This document shows, piece by piece, positions 6,286 through 15,194 of a stretch of DNA of 48,045 bases (position 1 is its first letter; each line of letters starts with the position of its first letter). Both the position numbers and the translations under genes were made by a program. The stretch is taken from positions 1-48,045 of the IMG/VR virus record IMGVR_UViG_3300022187_000051, one strand, 5' to 3'. The notes below the pieces were generated by a model. That model searched no databases, had not been told where the DNA came from, and saw nothing but the letters and a program-made list of their open reading frames with translations. The stretch comes from a virus.

Positions 6286-8679
6286 ATGTCGTCTTCCCCT
6301 TTAAATTTTCCAGATTTAGTAGCACCTAAGTCAAAGAAAAAAAGTAAAAAGTACATTCTCGACTACGTAAAAGCAATTTGGTGGAACGAATACCAAGGCG
6401 TTGACTTCTATTCTACCGAGCGTAGAAACAGAATGATAGAGAACATTAATTGGTCAACGGGTCAAGAGGACATTACTTACCTTCACGACTGCATAGCCAC
6501 AGGAGACAACTCTTACTCTCAAATGAACTGGAACGTTGCAAACCCTATTGTAACGCTTGTAAACGACTTTGTAAACCGAACTACCTCAAGAGACTACGAC
6601 TTAGTTTGCGAGGCTTACGACATCACCTCAAAAGGAGAGTACGATAAAGAACTAGCTAGGCGTAGAGGAAAGCTAAGACTAAAGAAAGAGGCTGCCGAGT
6701 TCGCGCAAAACGGAATCCAAATAATGTCGGAAGAGGAAATGGAAACCGTACCCGACACGTTAGAGGAAATAGAAATAGACCTTGAGCTAAACTACAAAGC
6801 TCCTTTTGAAGAGGCTTACGAAGGCGCACTTCAGTACGTATTTCAAAACAACAGAGACTATTGGTTAAGAAGAAGGATAGCTTTTAACCTTATGTCCAAT
6901 CAAATCGCCGCAACAAGAACAGACTATGACGAGTTTGGAAACCCAAGAATAAGAGCGGTACAGATTCCTAACTTCATTTACTCTTATTTTACGGAAGAAG
7001 ACGCTTCTGATTGGAGATACTTTGGAGAGGTACAAGAAATGGAAATCTCCGAACTTATAAAAGAAACAAACGGAGAGTTCAACAAAGAAGATATTTTTAG
7101 AGCAGCTTATATGTCTCAAGGAAAGTGGGGCAACCGCTCTTGGGAATACGGAAAGTACGACGAGTTCAGAAGAGAAGTAGGTTGGGACGACATACAATCT
7201 GTAAAAGTTCTTGTGTTAGACTTCATCTTTAGAAGCGCCGATAAGTTCAAGTGGAGAAAAAAGCAAACAGGAAAAGGCTCTACTTACCGCTTTGAAATGG
7301 TGAGTGACGAGTACGACGAAAAAGGAAAGCACAAAGTAACAGAGGTAGTAGACAAAACAGTTGAAACAATTTACGGAGGAAAGTGGGTTGTTGAGACGAA
7401 TTTCATTTACGACTACGGAATGAAAAAGAATCTGTTGCGTAAAAAAATCGACGGTCTTTATGAGTCAAAGGTGCAATGTCCGTACAAAGTTGTTGCTCCT
7501 AATATTTTAGACATGAACCTTCGGTCTAAAGTAGAGCAAATGCGACCAATCGCTGAGTTTATGATGTTGCTTGATTTAAAGAGACAGCAATTAATAAACG
7601 AGTCGAGACCTTCTGGACTTGCAATCAACTCCGATGCTCTTCAAGGGGCTGGAATGGCTTACGACTCTTACGACGAGGTAGAAGCTCAAAAGATGTTCGA
7701 CGAGACGGGAACTATTTACTACTCCTTAAAAGACGAAGCAGGGCAACCAATAAACGACCCACAACCTGTAAGGCAGTTGGTAAACGGTCTTCCGCAAGAC
7801 ATTATTGTTCTACAGCAAATGTACGACTACGGTTTACAAAAGCTGTACGAAATAACAGGGTTCAACCAAACCACTTCTATTGATAAAGACGCAGCGGTTG
7901 GAATAGAAAAGATAAAGGAGAAAGCACACCAAAACTCCATTAAGCACCTTACAGAAGCTTACACTAAGTTAATAGAAGCAACGGCAGAAAACGTTGTACT
8001 ACTTGTAAGAGACTCTATTGCTATGGGTTCGGGAATGGATAAAGCCTACTCCAAAGCAATAGGAAAGGAACGGGTTGATATGATTAATCTTACCAAAGAC
8101 CTCTCGTTAGCTGAGATTGGGGTTAAGATTAACTACCGCCCTACAGATTTGGAAATGGAGCAAATGGAAAGGGATTTAGGAATAGCCCTTGACAGAAACC
8201 AAATCTCTATTGACATGGCTATGATTGTAAGAAGGGTATCTAAGCAATCAATAAAGACCGCTGAAAGAGTAATGCAACACCTAATGAAGAAATTCAGAAA
8301 GGTGCAACAAGAACAGTCTATGGCTCTGCAACAACAAAACGCAGAAGTCCAATCTCTAGCAGCAAGAGTGGCGGAAGAAGAAAAGAGAAAGACCTTAGAG
8401 GCTCAAGCACAAAAAGAGGCGGCTGTTCTAAACGCAGAGTACGACAGAAAAGAACGCTACTTAGAACTAGAGTACGAGAAGAAGAAAGAGTTAGCTGTGT
8501 TGGAAGGCGAAATCAAGCAAGACCTTTTAGAAACTGCCAAAGATGGGGAAGAAAGCACCCTTGCAACAAACACCACAAAGGCTGCTAACGGAGGAGGTGG
8601 GTTAGGTATGCCAAAAGCCCCCACGGTAAGAACCACCCCAAGACCAGAGGATGATGTCGAAAGAAACATCAGGTCTTAA
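6286..8679 (+). CDS. Portal protein
   Basis: A 797-residue protein, first of the head genes. It forms the dodecameric ring at the portal vertex through which DNA is packaged and ejected. The N-terminal half contains the stretch NWNVANPIVTLVNDFVNRTT and a long alpha/beta wing. The central segment with CPYKVVAPNILD, MMLLDLKRQQLINESRP and TGFNQTTSIDKDAAVG corresponds to the clip and stem region. The C-terminal 120 residues form a glutamine-rich coiled coil, probably the barrel. The size matches T7-like to crAss-like portals (about 540-800). Position ahead of scaffold, capsid and terminase genes supports the call. Confidence 0.85.
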   Translation: MSSSPLNFPDLVAPKSKKKSKKYILDYVKAIWWNEYQGVDFYSTERRNRMIENINWSTGQEDITYLHDCIATGDNSYSQMNWNVANPIVTLVNDFVNRTTSRDYDLVCEAYDITSKGEYDKELARRRGKLRLKKEAAEFAQNGIQIMSEEEMETVPDTLEEIEIDLELNYKAPFEEAYEGALQYVFQNNRDYWLRRRIAFNLMSNQIAATRTDYDEFGNPRIRAVQIPNFIYSYFTEEDASDWRYFGEVQEMEISELIKETNGEFNKEDIFRAAYMSQGKWGNRSWEYGKYDEFRREVGWDDIQSVKVLVLDFIFRSADKFKWRKKQTGKGSTYRFEMVSDEYDEKGKHKVTEVVDKTVETIYGGKWVVETNFIYDYGMKKNLLRKKIDGLYESKVQCPYKVVAPNILDMNLRSKVEQMRPIAEFMMLLDLKRQQLINESRPSGLAINSDALQGAGMAYDSYDEVEAQKMFDETGTIYYSLKDEAGQPINDPQPVRQLVNGLPQDIIVLQQMYDYGLQKLYEITGFNQTTSIDKDAAVGIEKIKEKAHQNSIKHLTEAYTKLIEATAENVVLLVRDSIAMGSGMDKAYSKAIGKERVDMINLTKDLSLAEIGVKINYRPTDLEMEQMERDLGIALDRNQISIDMAMIVRRVSKQSIKTAERVMQHLMKKFRKVQQEQSMALQQQNAEVQSLAARVAEEEKRKTLEAQAQKEAAVLNAEYDRKERYLELEYEKKKELAVLEGEIKQDLLETAKDGEESTLATNTTKAANGGGGLGMPKAPTVRTTPRPEDDVERNIRS

Positions 8680-8712
8680 ATATTAAAAGTTCGATTTTCC
8701 AATTATTTTACT

Positions 8713-8720
8713 TACATTTG
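8713..8720 (+). promoter_or_regulatory. Promoter box of cassette gene
   Basis: TACATTTG within TTTTACTTACATTTGC, nearly the same string as the candidate small-RNA promoter at 1174. It precedes a short hairpin (8724-8745) and an A-rich leader. Confidence 0.55.
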
Positions 8721-8778
8721 CCTAACGGTTTGTATATGAGCCGTTGCTACACAGGATTTAATTAAAAGAAACAGATTT

Positions 8779-9033
8779 ATGGATTGGATAAAGTGGAAAT
8801 ATAGACAACTAAAGCAATGGCTTATATACTTTGTTATGTACCGTGCTTTTTGGAAAAAGTTGTGGGTAAGCGAAAGTGATAATTCAAAATGGGAAATATT
8901 GCATGATAGCAAAGCCAAAACAGTAGAATTACATTATGTACCTAATGATGATTATAGTATTGATGATGTGAAAATAAAAATGCAATATGACGATTTTGAG
9001 GACTTAGTGAAGTTTATGATTATGATTCGGTAG
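8779..9033 (+). CDS. Cassette-borne hypothetical protein
   Basis: An 84-residue protein starting MDWIKWKYRQLKQWLIYFVM. It has an amphipathic or membrane-associated N-terminus and a beta-rich acidic C-terminus (DDYSIDDVKIKMQYDDF). Family unknown. AT-rich T-ending codons and flanking hairpins set it apart from its neighbours, so it is probably host-derived. A role in altering the host or excluding other phages is only a guess. Confidence 0.6.
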   Translation: MDWIKWKYRQLKQWLIYFVMYRAFWKKLWVSESDNSKWEILHDSKAKTVELHYVPNDDYSIDDVKIKMQYDDFEDLVKFMIMIR

Positions 9034-9051
9034 CATGGTACATAACACCAA

Positions 9052-9080
9052 GCTATCCCATCGTTTTAATGATGGATAGC
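9052..9080. repeat. Bulged stem-loop at cassette right end
   Basis: GCTATCCCATC (9052-9062) pairs with GATGGATAGC (9071-9080) leaving one extrahelical C. TAAC lies upstream and GTTA downstream. The architecture is attC-like but the core sites do not fit the consensus. Confidence 0.5.
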
Positions 9081-9089
9081 GACTGTTAG

Positions 9090-9109
9090 CGCACGTTTTT
9101 AAATGTGCG
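9090..9109. repeat. Stem-loop CGCAC/GTGCG
   Basis: CGCAC (9090-9094) pairs with GTGCG (9105-9109) around an AT-rich loop. It lies just past the 3' end of the minus-strand regulator gene and may end both transcripts. Confidence 0.45.
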
Positions 9110-9115
9110 GAATAA

Positions 9116-9382
9116 TCAACTAGCCACTAAGCAAACGTCAAAGAAAGTAACAATGTTCATGTTGAACGCTGCGGCTATTCTAACAACGTGTTCCATTTTA
9201 AAGTTAGCCTTTCCACTTTCCATCATTGATATTACGTTTTGTTGAACACCTGAATACCACTCCAACTCTTGTTGGGTGATGTTGTGCTTTTTCCTAAGAA
9301 ACTTTATTCCCCGCCCAAAAAAGTTATTTGCTACTTGTAGTTTTTGGTCTAGGTCTTGGCTGTCAGCGTCTACGTCTTTCAT
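9116..9382 (-). CDS. Xre/Cro-type HTH transcriptional regulator
   Basis: An 88-residue protein with an HTH_3 domain: IKFLRKKHNITQQELEWYSG, then QQNVISMMESGKANF as the recognition helix region and VRIAAAFNMNIVTFFD. This is the Cro/CI family pattern. It is encoded on the minus strand in the middle of the rightward head operon, directly after the cassette. Its promoter overlaps that of the scaffold gene, so it could regulate itself and the late genes. It may have arrived with the cassette and could instead act on host genes. Confidence 0.85.
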   Translation of the reverse strand: MKDVDADSQDLDQKLQVANNFFGRGIKFLRKKHNITQQELEWYSGVQQNVISMMESGKANFKMEHVVRIAAAFNMNIVTFFDVCLVAS

Positions 9383-9414
9383 AAATCTTTATGTTGTATA
9401 GGAATAATAACCTG

Positions 9415-9444
9415 CAAATATAGTAATTATTTTTGCAATAACAA
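9415..9444 (-). promoter_or_regulatory. Promoter of HTH regulator
   Basis: On the minus strand, TTG (9442-9444) is followed by a 19-base spacer and TATATTTG (9415-9422), the canonical Bacteroidota spacing and one of the best promoters in the window. Confidence 0.7.
9428..9435 (+). promoter_or_regulatory. Overlapping rightward promoter box
   Basis: TATTTTTG fits TAnnTTTG, lies inside the leftward promoter region and precedes the TTG-started scaffold gene at 9463. No -33 TTG at the right distance. Confidence 0.35.
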
Positions 9445-9462
9445 CGAGTTAAATTAAAGATT

Positions 9463-10611
9463 TTGGAAAAAGAAAAGGAAGAATTGTTAATTCGCCAAAT
9501 ACGTGGCGATAAAAACAAGGACGAAAGCATTGAAGATAGTTCTTTGAAAACAGACGAACCCCAAGAAGAAGCGGGTAGTACAAAAACGGTAGACGAGCCA
9601 AAAGCAACCGAACCACAAACCGAACAAACCGAAGAATCGGCAGAACAAACCGAACCAACGGAAACAACGGAAAGTGAGCAAGTATCGGATTGGACAGAAC
9701 TAGCCTCTAAAGAAGGTTGGATTTCTCCTGACGCTAAAGACAAGTACTACAACTTGGAAGAAGACCCCTATATTGCCAAACTCATTGAGTTCAAGCAAAA
9801 AGGAATCGACATTCAAGACGCAAACTTTCTTCTTGAGCAGAACGTAGATTACTCATCGTTTGACGTTGAAAATCCTCGCCACGCTATTGAATTGATTACT
9901 AAGGAGCTAACGGTAAACAACCCTGACGCAGACCAAGAAGACATTCATTATTTAGTGGAAAAAGAGTTTGGCGCTCTATACGAAAAAGAGCCAATTCAAA
10001 GGGAAGACGAGTTAGACGAAGAGTACGACGACAGGCTAAAAGATTACAGACAACGTAAGCGTGACGCTGAAGTTACATCTAAGTTCCGAGCGCGTGAAGC
10101 AAGAAAAATGCTCCAAGAGCGACAGTCACAAATGGCAATGCCGAAGGTTGAACAACAACCACAATTAACGCCACAAGAGATTGAAGCTAGAAAAAAGGAG
10201 ATAACAAAACAAGCTGACGCTGCTCTAAAGGAGTTCTCTCAAATCAAAGTGAACGTAGCAGACCAAGACGTTTCACTTGACGTATCCGACAAGGTAAAGG
10301 AGATTAAGAAGACAATGCTAAACGAAGTAGTCTTTGAAAACACCTTCTTTTCCAACTACGTTAAAGACGGAAACATATCTTACCAACAACTCGCAGAAGA
10401 CTTAATGTGGGCAAATAAAGAGACAAGGGACACGCTTATACAAGCGGCAGTAAATCAAGCCTTGTCAGTAGGAGAAGAAAAAACGGTGAAAGCCTTAAAG
10501 AACACGGAATTGCCTACAAAGCCATCTGCGCCGCAAAGCGGAAAGCCACAATTAGAAGGGGCTGACTTACTAGCTTACCAGATAGCACAAAGACGTAGAG
10601 CTAACAGCTAA
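9463..10611 (+). CDS. Capsid scaffolding protein
   Basis: A 382-residue protein located between portal and major capsid protein, the usual scaffold position. Residues 1-75 are very acidic and low complexity, rich in T, E and Q (for example TEQTEESAEQTEPTETTES). The middle is a charged coiled coil (RQRKRDAEVTSKFRAREARK) and the C-terminus ends basic (AQRRRANS), as in scaffolds that bind capsid protein through a C-terminal basic helix. No protease motif is seen. It would direct procapsid assembly and leave before packaging. Start is TTG after an A-rich leader. Confidence 0.75.
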   Translation: MEKEKEELLIRQIRGDKNKDESIEDSSLKTDEPQEEAGSTKTVDEPKATEPQTEQTEESAEQTEPTETTESEQVSDWTELASKEGWISPDAKDKYYNLEEDPYIAKLIEFKQKGIDIQDANFLLEQNVDYSSFDVENPRHAIELITKELTVNNPDADQEDIHYLVEKEFGALYEKEPIQREDELDEEYDDRLKDYRQRKRDAEVTSKFRAREARKMLQERQSQMAMPKVEQQPQLTPQEIEARKKEITKQADAALKEFSQIKVNVADQDVSLDVSDKVKEIKKTMLNEVVFENTFFSNYVKDGNISYQQLAEDLMWANKETRDTLIQAAVNQALSVGEEKTVKALKNTELPTKPSAPQSGKPQLEGADLLAYQIAQRRRANS

Positions 10612-10633
10612 CTTTTAAAACTGCACATAAAAA

Positions 10634-12055
10634 ATGGCAACTACTTTTCAAAGAACGGCTACTGTCAGAAACTATTTGAACTCTCAAATTGTTGACTCTA
10701 GCTACAGTTCTATCACACTTGACAAACCAGAGGTCGGAGATTCTTTGGTTCGTCCTTATGGACTAGGATACCTTTCTAGCCTTGTATCTATGATTGGGAA
10801 TAAGAACATTGTTCAAAACCCACACTACTCTCACTCTGAAGAAAACAGGATTCGTGACGTAATCGTTGCAACGGCTTCAGCTGGCCCTGCGGGTGCTGAA
10901 GTTATCTTTACTGTTGACTCTTCAAAGCAAGCGACTAACTCTAACTCGGCTGCTCCTGAATATGGAACTTCGGGTAGTACTGTCGTAACAATGCCACAAC
11001 AAAACGACGTAATCCTTGTTCCAAACGGTTCAGGAGGACACGTTCAGTGTGTTGTTACCTCTACTACAGACGGTTCTAATCAGTTTAAAGCTACTCCAAA
11101 AATCACAGGAGAAAACATTCCTGCTGTTACCACTGCGGTTGAAATCGCTATCATCGGTACTCAGTTCGGAGAGTCTTCTTCTGAGCCAAGCGCTGTAAAC
11201 CCAACGCTTACTTCTTACACTAACAACACTCAGATTTTCCGTAGAAAAGCTAAGGTTAGTGGAAGTGCTATGGGCAACTTGACTTGGTTTGATAACCTTG
11301 GAGAAAACGAGAACGAGTCTTATTGGTTCTACGAAGGAGTTCGCACACAAAAAGCTAATCTGTTTAACGACAGAGAGACTTCTTTGCTAGTAGGTGAAGC
11401 CACTACCAACACTACCCTTACAGGTATTTCTGGTTTTGGAACAACTAAATCTACAAGCGGTCTAGTTCCGTTTATCGAAGCTAACGGACAACGTGAGCAG
11501 TACACAGCAGGTTCACTTGCTTTGACTGACATCGAATCAATGTCTAAGAAACTCTTCAAGCAAAGAGGTTCTACAGAGAACATGATGGTTGGTGGTCACG
11601 ACTTGATTTTCGAATTTGACAACCTTATCAGAACAAGCGAAGGCTTGAAAGCTGGTGGTGTTCAATACGCTGGAATGGGCGGAGAAAAGAGAGCCGTTGA
11701 TTTAGGTTTTGATTCTATCAACTACGGTGGAATCACTTACCACTACAAGCCACTTGAAGTAATGACTTCTCCTGAGCTTTTGGGAGCAACAGGTCTTACT
11801 TACAAGAACATGGGTCTTGTTATTCCACTAGGAAACGTTGTAGCTTCAATGGACGAGTTCGGAAACGACCGTCAAAACGTTCCTAACCTTCGTATCAACT
11901 GCTTGTCAGATGGTAAAGGAGGCTCAAGGGAGTACGTTGAAGTAGCAAGAAACGCTATGGAGACAGATGGTAACGACGAGTTTGTTATCAACTTGCTTTC
12001 AGAGTGTGGATTTGAAGGATTCGCTGGACAGCGTTTCGGACAATTCTACGTCTAA
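10634..12055 (+). CDS. Major capsid protein
   Basis: A 473-residue protein directly downstream of the scaffold gene and closed by a strong terminator, as expected for the most highly expressed virion gene. The N-terminal arm is followed by VRPYGLGYLSSLVSMIGNKN, then an inserted beta-rich segment (about residues 75-190, small and polar). The remaining HK97-like region includes NENESYWFYEGVRTQKANLF, a P-domain-like helix stretch (DIESMSKKLFKQRG) and the C-terminal VINLLSECGFEGFAGQRFG. Codons are strongly biased to one preferred form per amino acid. The call is from position, length and fold pattern. Confidence 0.8.
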   Translation: MATTFQRTATVRNYLNSQIVDSSYSSITLDKPEVGDSLVRPYGLGYLSSLVSMIGNKNIVQNPHYSHSEENRIRDVIVATASAGPAGAEVIFTVDSSKQATNSNSAAPEYGTSGSTVVTMPQQNDVILVPNGSGGHVQCVVTSTTDGSNQFKATPKITGENIPAVTTAVEIAIIGTQFGESSSEPSAVNPTLTSYTNNTQIFRRKAKVSGSAMGNLTWFDNLGENENESYWFYEGVRTQKANLFNDRETSLLVGEATTNTTLTGISGFGTTKSTSGLVPFIEANGQREQYTAGSLALTDIESMSKKLFKQRGSTENMMVGGHDLIFEFDNLIRTSEGLKAGGVQYAGMGGEKRAVDLGFDSINYGGITYHYKPLEVMTSPELLGATGLTYKNMGLVIPLGNVVASMDEFGNDRQNVPNLRINCLSDGKGGSREYVEVARNAMETDGNDEFVINLLSECGFEGFAGQRFGQFYV

Positions 12056-12071
12056 ACAAAAACGGTTATTT

Positions 12072-12103
12072 GGGGGAGAGCCGAAATTCTCCCCCTTTTT
12101 TTT
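12072..12103 (+). terminator. Strong rho-independent terminator after capsid gene
   Basis: Perfect 8-bp stem GGGGGAGA (12072-12079) / TCTCCCCC (12088-12095) with an 8-base loop and eight T residues (12096-12103). Confidence 0.93.
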
Positions 12104-12120
12104 AAATTAAAGTAAAGAAA

Positions 12121-13197
12121 ATGAAAAAAGAAAGAGGCGCTATATTTGTAGCGGTAGAAAAAAAAGACTTAACTATTAAGCACACAAGCGGAATCAACGT
12201 ATCTTCTTCCGCAACTTCAATTCCAAGAGTATGTATGGCTTTCTGTCCCGAAAAACAAAGGACAGTAATGATTGGTTACGACCCAATGAAGCCAAGCATT
12301 TACGTGGAAGAGTGGGGCGAAAGGTTTAAAAACCTAAACATTAGAGAGGTATCTTTAATCATTGACCCAACAGGAGAGAAGATTCAGATTGCTCAAATGA
12401 AAGGTAAGTACGTAAGACCAACAGAAAAAAATCTTATGCACTACCTTAGAATCTCTCCGTTCAACAAAGACAACCACGCTAAAGATAGCGAGTTCAGAGA
12501 AGAGCAACCAAAGGTTACTGCTTCTTACTACGAGTTGAACTTTGAGAAACAAGCCAAAACCCGTAGGACTTCCGACAAGGAGCAAACAAAAGCGAAAGCC
12601 CTTGTTTACGAAAGTGACTACGAAGCTAAAAAGGCTTACTGTGTTGCAAAAGGAATCAACACAAAAGCACCAGATGGCGCACCTCTTAGTGACGCAGAAC
12701 TAGAGGATATGTTAGCTTACAGAGCCGAGAAAGACCCTGAAACTTTCCAAAAGGAGTACAATACCCCAGAGATTTGGAACGCTTTCTACATTAGAAAAGC
12801 TATCGAAAGAGGGTACTTGTCAGAAAAGGACGGGGGGCGTGTACTTGTTGACTCAACAGGTAACGTAGTGAAGTCTGCTCCTGTATCTCAAAGAGCTATT
12901 GACGCTTTAGCTAAAGGTGCTGCAACAAACAACGCCAACGACGCTTACTCTTTAGACACCATTAAGGGGTTTGTGACGGGTAAAAAGGAAAAGAAAGTTG
13001 TTGAGCGCCAATCGGACAAAAACGTGCTAGACTCAGCAATTAGTTGTGGCGTTATTGAAAAGCAAGGAGACCTTTACCTTTTTGAAGGGGAGAACCTTGG
13101 AAGTTCAAGAACGGCAATCATCAACCGTTTAGATACGGACGAGAAGTTGCGAACTAAAGTAACTAAGCTAGTAGAACTAGAAAGTGAGAACGGTTAA
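12121..13197 (+). CDS. Virion-associated hypothetical protein between capsid and terminase genes
   Basis: A 358-residue protein lying between the capsid terminator and the terminase gene, which it overlaps by 14 bases. The N-terminus is beta-rich (VCMAFCPEKQRTVMIGYD), followed by a lysine-rich linker (KTRRTSDKEQTKAKAL) and a helical C-terminal half with DAELEDMLAYRAEKDPE and IRKAIERGY. It could be a head-completion, decoration or small-terminase-like protein; no HTH typical of TerS is clear. I do not recognise the family. Confidence 0.65.
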   Translation: MKKERGAIFVAVEKKDLTIKHTSGINVSSSATSIPRVCMAFCPEKQRTVMIGYDPMKPSIYVEEWGERFKNLNIREVSLIIDPTGEKIQIAQMKGKYVRPTEKNLMHYLRISPFNKDNHAKDSEFREEQPKVTASYYELNFEKQAKTRRTSDKEQTKAKALVYESDYEAKKAYCVAKGINTKAPDGAPLSDAELEDMLAYRAEKDPETFQKEYNTPEIWNAFYIRKAIERGYLSEKDGGRVLVDSTGNVVKSAPVSQRAIDALAKGAATNNANDAYSLDTIKGFVTGKKEKKVVERQSDKNVLDSAISCGVIEKQGDLYLFEGENLGSSRTAIINRLDTDEKLRTKVTKLVELESENG

Positions 13198-15148
13198 GCA
13201 AGCTTATAAAGCAGCTTACGAATCTTTTGAAAGAAATAGGTACATAAGGGGGTACGAGGTTGAACTACCCAAACCCCCACCAATTTCTTCTATTGCCAAC
13301 TACGGTGAAAAGGACGAAAAAAAGCGCAAATTCCCCTACGCTCCGCTTCCAGATGAGCCAACGCCAAAGCAAAAAGACCAAGAGGTTGAACGGCGACAAA
13401 ACGGCTTTTGGTTCTTTAACGGTTCAGACCAAAACATCCAATTAGAGTACGTAACAGGGCAACACTATATGTTGCTTCAACACTTTCCAATAGTAAGAGA
13501 GGACGGCTCAACGGGTAACGCAGACTTTGTAGACGCACAAAGGGATTGTTACTACGTTTGGGATTTGTTAGAAAACGACCCAAGGTGTTACGGAATGCTA
13601 CTCTTTAGTGGTCGTCGATTCTTTAAGACCACCTTTGCTGTAAGTACGGGGTATTGGAGAACAACTTGGGGTCACAACCGAAACTTCGGGGTTCAAAGTA
13701 AAACTTTCAAAGACGCAAAAGAAACGGTCTTTCGTGACAAGATTGTAAAGGCTTGGCGTAATATGCACCCTTTTTGGCGACCAACAGACACAGGAAACCA
13801 AAACCCAACAGACAAAATAGAGTTCACCGTTCCGAGAAAGAAAACGGCAGAAAAGAAAAAGTCACAAGTACTTGACAGTTATATAGTTACTTATCCAAAC
13901 CGAGACGAAGCAGTGGACGGTACTCGTAACTACACCATGTACCAAGATGAGATAGCAAAAACAGAAAAAGACGTAAACCCCCGAAACAGATACTACGTAG
14001 CAAGGGAAACTTGCTCTATGCGAGACAAGGTTGTTGGAAAGTTAATTCTAACCACTACCGTTGACGAAATGGAGAAAAGTTCCTCTCAACAAACAAAGAA
14101 ACTTTGGGAGGAAAGCAACTACGAGGGAAGAAGTGAAGACACAGGAAGAACCGTAAGTGGTCTTGGGCGTTACTTTAACCCCGCAGACAGAGGGTTTATT
14201 ATTGACGAGTGGGGATATTCAGACGAAGAAGCGGCTAGGAAACACCACATGGCGGAAAGGGCAGCTAGAAGTGGCTCTGCTCTTTTGAGTTACATTAGAA
14301 AGTATCCGTTAAGCGAAGACGAGATATTTTTGGAAAACTCTGACGCTTCTATTGTAGCTGTTGAAAAAGTACAAGAGCAACTAGAACACAACGGCGCTCC
14401 ACCGCCTATGTACAATCTAGTTTGGGACGAGGTTGATGTATCGGTAAAAGCTGTTCCTGTGGGAGAGCAGTTAGTAGACGGAGATACCAACGGTTTTTTT
14501 CAAATAGCTAGTATGCCGTCGGAAGAAGAGCGAAACAACTACGCTTGGAACGGAAACTTTAAAGTGCCTATTGGTCGGGCGATTAAGTTAGGCGTTGACC
14601 CCGTCGACCACAAAGCGGTATCTTTTGGAGAGGGTTCAAAGGTGTCGATGTACGGACTAAGGTACGGTAGTGATTGGGTGATTCGGTATTGCACCAGACC
14701 CGACAACCCTAACGAGTTTTACGAAGATATGATAAAAGCTTGCGTGTTCTTTTCTGCTGAAATAAACGTAGAGAACCAAAAGCAAGGACTGATAAACTAC
14801 TTCAGAGAAAGGGGTTACGAGAAGTACATTATTCACAACCCGCTAGAAAAAGACCCAATAAAAAGATTGCAGACGGAAGGTACGCCAACCACAAGCGAAG
14901 CTAGACGTAACGAGTGCATGGATAAGTTAGTTATTCACACTTGGGAGAAAATAGGAAAGCAAGCCGACGGATACGGGTTCTGTCCTTTTGACGATTTGTT
15001 GGAGAATTGGCTAAGGTTTGAGGCTAACAGTTGGACAAAGTACGATGATACGGTTGCCTCTATGATGGCTATTGTAGCTTGGGAAGTACCAAAGGTTGCT
15101 CCAAGGGTGAGAAGTAAGTCACTTCCAAGGCGAAGATTTACAAAATAA
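13184..15148 (+). CDS. Terminase large subunit
   Basis: A 654-residue packaging motor. The ATPase domain has a deviant Walker A, FSGRRFFKTT (residues 141-150, K148), and Walker B TMYQDE (D255, E256), with TTTVDE (about 290-295) as the coupling motif. The C-terminal RNase H-like nuclease shows LGVDP (D472), INVEN (E530) and KYDDT (D621, D622). The enzyme pumps DNA through the portal and cuts concatemers. The N-terminal 90 residues are an extension before the ATPase. GTG start inside the previous gene. Confidence 0.88.
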   Translation: MRTVKQAYKAAYESFERNRYIRGYEVELPKPPPISSIANYGEKDEKKRKFPYAPLPDEPTPKQKDQEVERRQNGFWFFNGSDQNIQLEYVTGQHYMLLQHFPIVREDGSTGNADFVDAQRDCYYVWDLLENDPRCYGMLLFSGRRFFKTTFAVSTGYWRTTWGHNRNFGVQSKTFKDAKETVFRDKIVKAWRNMHPFWRPTDTGNQNPTDKIEFTVPRKKTAEKKKSQVLDSYIVTYPNRDEAVDGTRNYTMYQDEIAKTEKDVNPRNRYYVARETCSMRDKVVGKLILTTTVDEMEKSSSQQTKKLWEESNYEGRSEDTGRTVSGLGRYFNPADRGFIIDEWGYSDEEAARKHHMAERAARSGSALLSYIRKYPLSEDEIFLENSDASIVAVEKVQEQLEHNGAPPPMYNLVWDEVDVSVKAVPVGEQLVDGDTNGFFQIASMPSEEERNNYAWNGNFKVPIGRAIKLGVDPVDHKAVSFGEGSKVSMYGLRYGSDWVIRYCTRPDNPNEFYEDMIKACVFFSAEINVENQKQGLINYFRERGYEKYIIHNPLEKDPIKRLQTEGTPTTSEARRNECMDKLVIHTWEKIGKQADGYGFCPFDDLLENWLRFEANSWTKYDDTVASMMAIVAWEVPKVAPRVRSKSLPRRRFTK

Positions 15149-15168
15149 AGCCACCTTAGTTTCCTTTG

Positions 15169-15176
15169 TATCTTTG
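15169..15176 (+). promoter_or_regulatory. Late promoter box TATCTTTG
   Basis: Exact TATCTTTG in the 46-base gap after the terminase gene, followed by a leader rich in ACAAACAAACAAAA before the ATG at 15195. Confidence 0.65.
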
Positions 15177-15194
15177 TAGTACAAACAAACAAAA

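Larger units (their letters stand above)
8693..9110. other. Host-like gene cassette (moron) inside head operon
   Basis: One small gene with its own promoter lies between hairpin elements: AACGG/CCGTT (8724-8745) on the left, and two stem-loops (9052-9080 and 9090-9109) on the right. The right side carries TAAC ... GTTA ends around a bulged stem, a layout that recalls integron attC sites without matching their consensus. Codon use is strongly T-ending (GAT, AAT, TAT), unlike portal and scaffold. I infer a recent insertion between portal and scaffold genes. Confidence 0.5.

Noticed and set aside
8721-9110. Integron attC site and integron gene cassette
   Set aside because: The bulged hairpin and TAAC/GTTA ends are suggestive, but neither core site matches RYYYAAC/GTTRRRY fully and no integrase gene is present. 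Kept only as cassette-like.
9428-9463. ATG start for the scaffold gene
   Set aside because: No in-frame ATG lies between the promoter region and the acidic N-terminus; the TTG at 9463 after an A-rich leader is the best start.
12141-12150. TATATTTG inside the 5' end of the gene at 12121 as a promoter
   Set aside because: It lies within coding sequence directly after the start codon, and no in-frame ATG or good leader follows closely; likely chance.
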